A stretch of DNA of 64,000 nucleotides from Sipunculus nudus (taxonomy: Eukaryota > Annelida > Sipuncula > Golfingiida > Sipunculidae). The position numbers were made by a program, and so were the translations under genes. The DNA lies in NCBI GenBank assembly GCA_026874595.1, contig CM049322.1:46125340-46189339 (forward strand), read 5' to 3'. The notes under the pieces are model-generated. The model saw only the letters and a program-made list of their open reading frames with translations, was not told the DNA's origin and made no database searches. Shown in pieces: positions 52,601-61,600 of the stretch (position 1 is its first letter; each line of letters begins with the position of its first letter).

Positions 52601-55600
52601 AAAGTCCATACATGTGCATTTTCCATAAAAATTTCTGTCTTTCATGAAATTTTTTATGTTTAGGAGCCGTAAAACAATCAAAAGTAGGTCAACCAGGACG
52701 AAACGCGAACTCGATCTGTAACTGTCATTATCTGCCAACACATAAAAAATCAGAGTGGTATCTGCAGGCATTGAGGAAAAAAAGTCAGTACATATGCATT
52801 TGTTATGAAAATTTCTATTTTTCATGAAACTTTCTATGTTCAGGAGCAGTCAAATGGTCAAAAGTAGGTCAACTGGGACAAAACAAGAACTTGATCTGTA
52901 ACTGGTCATTATCTGCCTACACACCAAAAATCAGGCCCGTATCTGCAGGCACTGCGAGAAAAAGTCCATACATGTGCACATTTTTATGAAATTTTCTATG
53001 TTAGAGCACCGTCAAATGGTCAAAAGTAGGTCAACTGGGACAAAACGTGAACTCGATCTGTAACTGGTCATTATCTGCCCACACACCAAAAATCAGGCCA
53101 ATATCTGCAGGTATTGCAAAGAAAAGTCTGTACAAGTGTATTTGTCATGAAAATTTATATTTAACATGAAATTTTCTATGTTCAGGAGCCGTAAAACGGT
53201 CAAAAGAAGGTCAACCGGGACGAAACGCGAACTCAATCTGTAACTGGTCTATATCTGCCCACACACCAAAAATCAGGCTAATATCTGCAGGCATTGCAAA
53301 AAAAAGTCTGTACATGTGTATTTGTCATGAAATTTCATATTTTTCATGAAATTTTCTATGTTCAGGAGCCGTAAAACGGTCAAAAGAAGGTCAACCGGGA
53401 CGAAACGCGAACTCAATCTGTAACTGGTCTATATCTGCCCACACACCAAAAATCAGGCCAATATCTGCAGGCATTGTGAAAAAAAGTCCGTACATGTGTA
53501 CATTTGTCATGAAAATTTCTATTTTTCATGTAATTTTCTAAGTTTAGGAGCCGTAAAACAGTCAAAAGTAGGTCAACTGGGACAAAACGCGAACTCGATC
53601 TGTAACTGGTCATTATCTGCCCACACACAAAAAAATCAGGCCAATATCTACAGGCATTGCGAAAAAAAGTCCGTACATGTGTATTTGTGATGAAATTTCT
53701 ATTTTTCATGAAATTTTTAAGTTTAGGAGCCGTAAAACGGTCAAAAGTAGGTCAACCGGGACGAAACGCGAACTGGATCTGTAACTGGTCTATATCTGCC
53801 CACACACCAAACATCAGGCCAATATCTGCAGGCATTGCGAAAAAAAGTCTGTACAACTGTTTGATTTCGGAATGACGGACATGGGTAAAACTATATGCCC
53901 CGGCCACTTTGTGGCGGGGGCATAAAAAATTACAGATCCTGCTTTTCAAGGAATAACCTCAAGCAGGCTGACAGAAGGGTGTTTGTTTGAACAGATTTGT
54001 TTATTCCTATTATTATTTTTATAATCATTACCTGCTGTCATCAGCCTCTTTCCCGCCCAGGTCGGGTCGCTCAGTGCCTGAACACCACAGAACATGGTTG
54101 TGTTTCTGCAGGTGTCTCGCAAAGAACAAATCACAGCCGAACATGGTGCTGTCCTTTGGCATGTTGCCAACAGGGATGTGAAAGTAACGGCACTGCTCAA
54201 CCATGGCCTGTGGGGAATAAAGAGAAAATATTTAATATAATTATATTAAAATTACATTCTGCATGCAATCTTGCATCACCTAGTCCTATGACCACTAAAT
54301 TTTCCTTAAATTTGGACAGAGATTCAGACAACCAGCTGAACTCCTCAGAGGATCATGGGACAGTCCTTGGTGGGGGGGGGGGGGGGGAGGGGGGATCACG
54401 CCACTGAAACTAATGCTGTTTTTATCATTTGAGTGATGAATGGAAGCACAGAATCTGCATAAAAGAGAGACATCATTTAGATATATAATAAAACTGACCA
54501 AACAATTGTGTAATAATACAACTGTAAAATTCATTTTATTTTTGTCCGAATTTTTTATATCTATTGGCTTGAATAACAAAATAACTCTGTGTAACATTTT
54601 CTGCTGATAATGGACTTTATTATCATCCATCAAATCTTCTGAGCAAAATGACTTTTTGTACAATATACAAACCCAGCTTATCTGAAGGTGAACCCCATTA
54701 TCAGCTAAAGCCAATAACTACAGACTGGTGGTCAACTGGACTGCTCTAATTCGCTGATTCACACACAGGTGGCAGCACATACCTGGAGGATCATGTCCAC
54801 ATTGAGGTAGTGCTGGAGCATCCTCCTCGATCCCACTCTCTGCCAGTCCAGAACGCCGTACAGATTCTCACTAACAGAATGAAAGATGAACACTTACTTT
54901 GACATGAAGGGGTAAAGAAACGTTAAATCAACAAGAGGTATAAGAAAATATATCTCAGTGTGGCATACAGTTAACTTTCTGTATTAATGATTGAGTTTTG
55001 TTTTCTTATAATGTTTCCAAGCAAATATTCACAATATACCATAAACTATCTCATTAACTTTGATATACCTTGGTCTATACAATTATATCAATAACTTCCA
55101 CTGCATGGTTACTAGAATGAGATTGTTTTGCAATGCAAAAGCAAATATATGTCTCCCCTCCCTATGGGTATCCCGTCCCATAATTTGAAGAAAATGCAGT
55201 TTACTTCACAAGTCACTGGATTCACAAATCATTTCTATTTCAGATGATTTTACCTTGAAGATGAAGATCAGGGTCACTGGTTTTATGAAAGGTTCTGAGA
55301 TTTTGGAAGAAAGAATTAGTGTTTCAAATTTGCGGGAAAAATTTGATACTTCAAAAGTTATGGAGTTAAAACAAATTTTTATTTTGGCCTATTGGACCTT
55401 GACAACAGTCAAGGTCACTAGTTTTCAAACTCATCCTAGATATTGGTGAAAAACAATTAAAAATTTCAAATTCCATGAAAAAATTTCGGGTGATTTCACA
55501 AGTTATTGTGTCCACAAGAAATTAAACAGACAACAACGATGCCAACTAAGGAAGATGACAGACCAAACACTATACGTCTCTTCTCACCCCCAGGGGAGAG

Positions 55601-58600
55601 GAGACATAAATATTATAAGTCACTATGCAACCTCTTCAAAATAGACAATATTGTATTCAGATGAATCTACTATATCACACAAAAAAACCTAATTTCATGA
55701 AAAATTGGCACAAATTAATGGAAACAAACAGCTGGTTATTTCCTGCCTGTTTTAACACTTGTGTCAAAGGTGTATTCCCACATGTACCACAAGCTTTGCA
55801 ATGAATGCTTCAGTAAATATATACTTAATAAAATACTTACTCATCTGAGACATGGATGGGGACCAGCGGATAATCTGACATTCCTGGCATGGAACTCGTC
55901 AAGTGAGGAAAGTCTGCAGCACATATAAACCAAACAGCCATTACAGCCCTGAATTAATCAAATAGGGAAAAAATAACATTTCTCCAATGAGAAAACACTC
56001 AACCTCTATAAAGACTGGAGTTCCACCTTCAAAAAAGACAAACAGACTTATGAAGAGGGAATTGTTCTTTCATGACTGTAACGGTTTCTGCTTTAACACT
56101 TCACTGCAAAGATAAATTTTTAGTTTCTTCAAACTTAGACACTTAACTTTATTACATTATTCGGCTAATATCTTTATTATATCTTTATCAAACTTTCAAT
56201 TAGTGGTTTGCTTTATTTAAATAATCTTTACAACTGGAAATAACTATACACTATGTTTTAACAAAGATCTAGTAATGTGTGGGAGTTTACCAAGTGGGGA
56301 CTGTACTGCAATGAATGTGGGTCCGCGTCGTTCATCCTTGTAAGCTGACAGGTGGCGCTGTATGGCTCTGTACACCTGACGTAGGTCGGTCTCAACACGG
56401 ATTTCAAATGTATACCCTGGGGCTGGCAGAAGATCTTCCTGGGTCCCCTTGCTGATTCTGTTTAATACACAGATATTTTGTCCTCAATAATGTCTATCAT
56501 TATTTAAAAACCGGAAGTCATATGGTGTCACAAGAGCACCAAGCATTTGTAGGCTTGTAAATAAATTATTTTATAAAGCCCTACTGGGAACCACATGGCA
56601 ATTCACTCATTTACATAAGATACATTTACATTAGCAACATGAACATGTGACCTCTGTAACAAACAACAGTAGTTACACAATTCCTCTGTGACAGTAACTA
56701 CATGAATTTTTTGACAGAGAACAAAATTAATTTGTAACAACCAGAGTGCTATTCTGTGAGAGGGTGCTGGAGTTACTTCGGAATTTTTAATTTCTGTTAT
56801 TTATCATTCCTGAGGGAAAGAGTATGGAATCACTATTGTTTTTGTCTAATTTGTATTTTGTTCATGGAATGAGAGTTGCTGTCTGTACTTACTTTGTGTT
56901 GAGTTCTGCATTGTACATGGCACCAAGGTTTGGCATTTGATTGGTCCTCACAGTATCAACAACAAACACAAACGATTTCTTGTTTCCAGGGATAAACAGT
57001 CCAAACATCTGCTTACTGCCACTGAAAAGTCAAAGACTACATTAGCGAATGAAAAATAGTACTTCAGCAGTTACTGGTAAGGAGACAGTGGTATGCTAAC
57101 CAATGATACTGAGTGAGGAAATATTATTTTATGAATGATTTTTAGAAAATCACGCACTGGGAAAAAAGTACAACTGATTCCTTGCTTTGTTTGAATATAT
57201 CAGTATTATAATGAAGACTTAACTAACTTAAAAAATGAATAGACAGAGATGGACAAATGGTAGTACAATGTTCATAATAATCAAAGTTACAGACTAAAAA
57301 ACAAACACTAAAAATACCACAAAATGCAGTTCTACAGAAAAATTCACAAGGGTTATGTCATGCCAGAGTACTCAATATACATTTGCCAAATAAAAGATGA
57401 TGCTCAAAATGTAAATTCCACATTAATATATTTAAGTTATTTTTTTTTTAAATATAATGTTAACCCTCACAATGTGCAACACTGAGGTATTCAACAATTA
57501 ATTTTTTTCTGGGTACAAGCATTTTAAAAAAAGATCTGATACAGTGACACCTGACAGGTGCTGTACACTAACCTGATGTGATGGTACATGTACAGATGTT
57601 TCATGCTGCTGGATTCCAGATACGAGTATTGTGCTAAAGTCTTGAAATCCAGATGTTCCAGATCAAATGTGTCAGTTTCCTGAAAAAAGACACAAAGTTG
57701 AATAATGTTGTATTATGAAGTCCAAATGAGCAAAGACATGACATGATTCATATTTCTCAAAAGTCAAAGGCATGGAAGCATGAGTAATTAATACAAAATC
57801 AAGGAATTTTAAACACAGAATCCTTGTCCGTTTTATATGGTGAATGTTAATCTCCTGCTATTTTAACTGTATTCCTAAAGTATGTTTAACAAACATGTCT
57901 GAGCTTTGGTCTTGTTTTAATGTATTTGTGCTGTGTTTACCATTTCTGTTAAATATCTGCTATGCATGTTTGTGTGTTTGTGTGTGTTTGGGCTGTATTT
58001 TCTGTTTGTCCAAGCTTTGCTTTGTGTGTGCAGTTTACTGTGTGTCTGAACTTACCATTTTTTCGTGAAATGTAGTTCCAGTAGTTGTAGGGGTGACCTA
58101 CTGTTAGTCAACGTGTTAAAACTATATTTACCCTGCATGCTTGTGTCTTAAATCTGCTGTGAGTATGTGTTTGTGCTGCGTTTGCTCTATGTTTCAACTA
58201 TAAGTAATGGTTTTGAGTTAGAGAAATGCTACCTTTCCTGCCAGCAGTTTAGCATACTGCCTGTTGACTGTACACACACATCCCAGCTGTACCATCGCTC
58301 TGAAGAGGAGCGGGACTTGTGTCTCGTACACACCCTCAATGTCTGGTGACGACAGGTCAGCTGTTATCTCACTGTAATATGACAAACAGACAGGCCAGCT
58401 GTTATCTCACTGTAACATGACAAACAGACATGTAAGCTGGTATCTCACTGTAACATGACAAACAGACATTTCAGCTGTTATCTCACTGTAACATGAAAAC
58501 AGACATGTCAGCTGTTATCTCACTGTAACATGACAAACAGACATGTCAGCCATTATCTCACTGTAACATGAAAAACAGACAGGTCAGCCATTATCTCACT

Positions 58601-61600
58601 GTAACATGAAAAACAGACAGGTCAGCTGTTATCTCACTGTAACATGACAAACAGACAGGTCAGCTGTTATCTCACTGTAACATGACAAACATACATGTCA
58701 GCTGTTATCTCACTGTAAAATGACAGACAGACAGGTCAGTCGTTATCTCACTGTATCATGACAGACAGACATGTCAGTCGTTATCTCACTGTAACATGAC
58801 AGACATACAGGTTGGCCATTTTCTCACTGTAACATGACAAACAGATATGTCAGCCGTTATTTCACTGTAACATGACAAACAGACATGTCAGCTGTTATCT
58901 CACTGTAACATGACAAACAGACAAATCAGATGTTATCTCACTGTAACATGACAATTTCACTGTAATATAACAGACAGGTTAGGAAAAATTGGCTATAACA
59001 TTACAAATAGGTCAGCTGTGATCCCACTGTAATGTTACAATCACTGTAACTCAAATACTTATATCCTTATAACAATATTATGTTTAAAATGTTATGACAT
59101 GCAATGAGGTTATTAAAATGGGAAAATGCAATCTTCTTAGACACTCACTAATATTAAATTTACATTTGCTGTTTTGGAACTGAATTTCAGTGTACTAACT
59201 TGATGTGGTCCTGGTATATGTGTTCAGGGACATAGTACTCATACATGTGGTACACTGGAAGAGATCTTAGTATGTGTGTGTGTGTGTAGGGTGTACTTAC
59301 TTGATGTGGTCCTGGTATATGTGTTCTGGGACGGAGTACTCATACATGTGGTACACTGGGTGAGATCTTGGCAGCAGTTTGTTGGTCTTCCTCCACACTA
59401 AAAAGCACAATGGATGAGATGATGCATCAGATTGCTTTGTACAACAGTAATCAGGACTTTCAGGATGTGATGTGCTAACAAACATTTGCATGCCTATCAC
59501 TTGGGTTCCAAGCATCCAGCTGGATGGTTTCTGATTGGCTTCTGACTGTAGAATCAAATGATTGAAGCAGCTGCTAGGAACAGGCACTGAACAGTGTTGG
59601 CCATCTCTACAAAGTATTTAGCAATTCCTTTGACTAAAGTATGGGTTATTTCTGCATAGTGTTCCATACATTGCCTGTATGTGGATCACAGTTTATTTAT
59701 CTTTACTTAACACAATGCCTTCAGTACTTGTGAGAATCTGAATCTGAAGGATGAGAATAAAACACAGGAAATTTGTTTTACAAACCCTGCAACCACCCAT
59801 GTATTTCTGGTAAAAGTGGACACCACACCTAGTTTTACAGTAATATAAGGTATTATACAGAATTTTTTAGTTAATAGCATTGATGGAAACAGAGTGCCAT
59901 TGGGATATATATCTATATTGGAAATTTGTACATATATATTTAAAAGGTGGTGCATAAGGGGGCTTGATACAGCCAGAAAAGAGGTGCAGTTTGTACTAAA
60001 TGTTTGTGTTCTATTGAGGACTTTACAGTATTTTATCAAATAAACCCCTCATCACACTTACTGGCACCTTCGCCCTCCTTGGCAGTTTTCTGGTTGACAT
60101 AGAAGATGCGAGGTATTGTCAGTTTGATGGCGTGGAGGTCTGAGCCAATCAGAGCCCACAGCTTGTACTGCCCTTTCTGTCCAGTGTCAGCCAACTGTCA
60201 ATGACAGAGAAATCATACACGTATACTTCTTATGACCAAACTGGACTCACAGTGACCAATATTCTGGTGTCACCCAAACTGGAGTTACAAAATATACTGG
60301 TCTCACATAATAATGAGTCATACTACAAAAACCATGGAGTTAAAAATTAACCAGTTGTCACACAGTGACCTGGTGTGAGACATTGTGTCACAATAACCTG
60401 CTGTCACAAAAGCCTGGTATCACACAACAACTTGGGATTTAAGGTGCCCTAATGTCACAAAGTAGCACATGTCAAAATAAATGTAAAGCAAACATCTCAC
60501 GCAAGTTACATGAAAAGCACATTTCTCATACAAGTTACATGTATAGCACACACCTCATACAATTTAAAATGTGCAGGGTCATACAGAGAGTTTAAAAATG
60601 ATAATAATTTAATGTGGCAGGGAATGGGAGATCTCAGATGTTATAACATGTACAGCACACAACTCACACACAAGTAACAATTTTTTGGGGCCAAATTTTA
60701 CTTAAATTACAACTTGTATATAACAGAGATTTATTTATAATTTTAAGACCACACACCTGTATGATCTCCCATGGCATGTCAAGCAGAGTTCTGGCCGTCC
60801 TTCTCAGGAATCCACCGAGGCCTGTCACTGGACCGCTGCGTATCGCCCCTGATCTCTCCATGCCGTCATCAGTACGCCTCCTCTTGTGTCGTACAGCTCT
60901 CTGTCTGGCTTGCAGCGCCCACTTCTTCTTGTGGAAGTTTAACCATTCCTGCATCTCAGACTGAAAATATAAATGTTTCACTGCAAATGGGATTTCTAAA
61001 CAATTGACCTCACCATGAACTATATATTACCTTATTAGTATATTCATATCATGAGCTTAACTGTTCCATACAGCCAATCAGGTCCCGATATTACTGTAAA
61101 CCCTGAGTCACCTGACAATAACAAAATCTGCATAATTTGGGAGAGCTTTCCTAAACAGAACACATGTAGTCTGTACCAGTACCCATGTCAGCATGTTTTC
61201 AGGGATATTTTTTTTATACAAAGGAGACATTTGTGACGTCATTATTGTCCTGAAAACAGCTCTCACAAGGAAGACCTTCTGTGAAGGAGCATTTTGAGGG
61301 CTCATTATAATATCATGGTCAAAAGGGCAGGGCATAAGGGCTCTGGTGGCGAGGTCAATTCCAACCATCTTATCTACATTGTGATCTTATCTCCTCTACT
61401 ATTTTCAAGGGGGATGATAAATACTTAATTGACTTCACAATGAACCGCACAAAAAAGCAAAGAAAATTAATTATGAAAATAATTTGTAGTTATAATTTCA
61501 GGTTAGAAAAGGCTTATATACAAACTTCCACCCTAGAAATCCAAAAGGGATTGGAGCAAAGATGAAAAGTGGATAACAAACTGGTACTGAATAACAGGTA

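Larger units (their letters stand above)
59045..60061 (-). other. POLE introns 3-4 apart from exon 4 and its copy
   Basis: Besides exon 4 and its partial duplicate, the only notable item is a short (GT)n at about 59,275-59,288 lying between the two copies. A minus-strand open frame at 59,707-60,039 is unrecognised and uninterrupted by any conserved motif. Confidence 0.4.

Noticed and set aside
54295-54714. 139-codon minus-strand frame in POLE intron 10
   Set aside because: It reads through a G homopolymer and intron sequence between two solid POLE exons; no domain seen.
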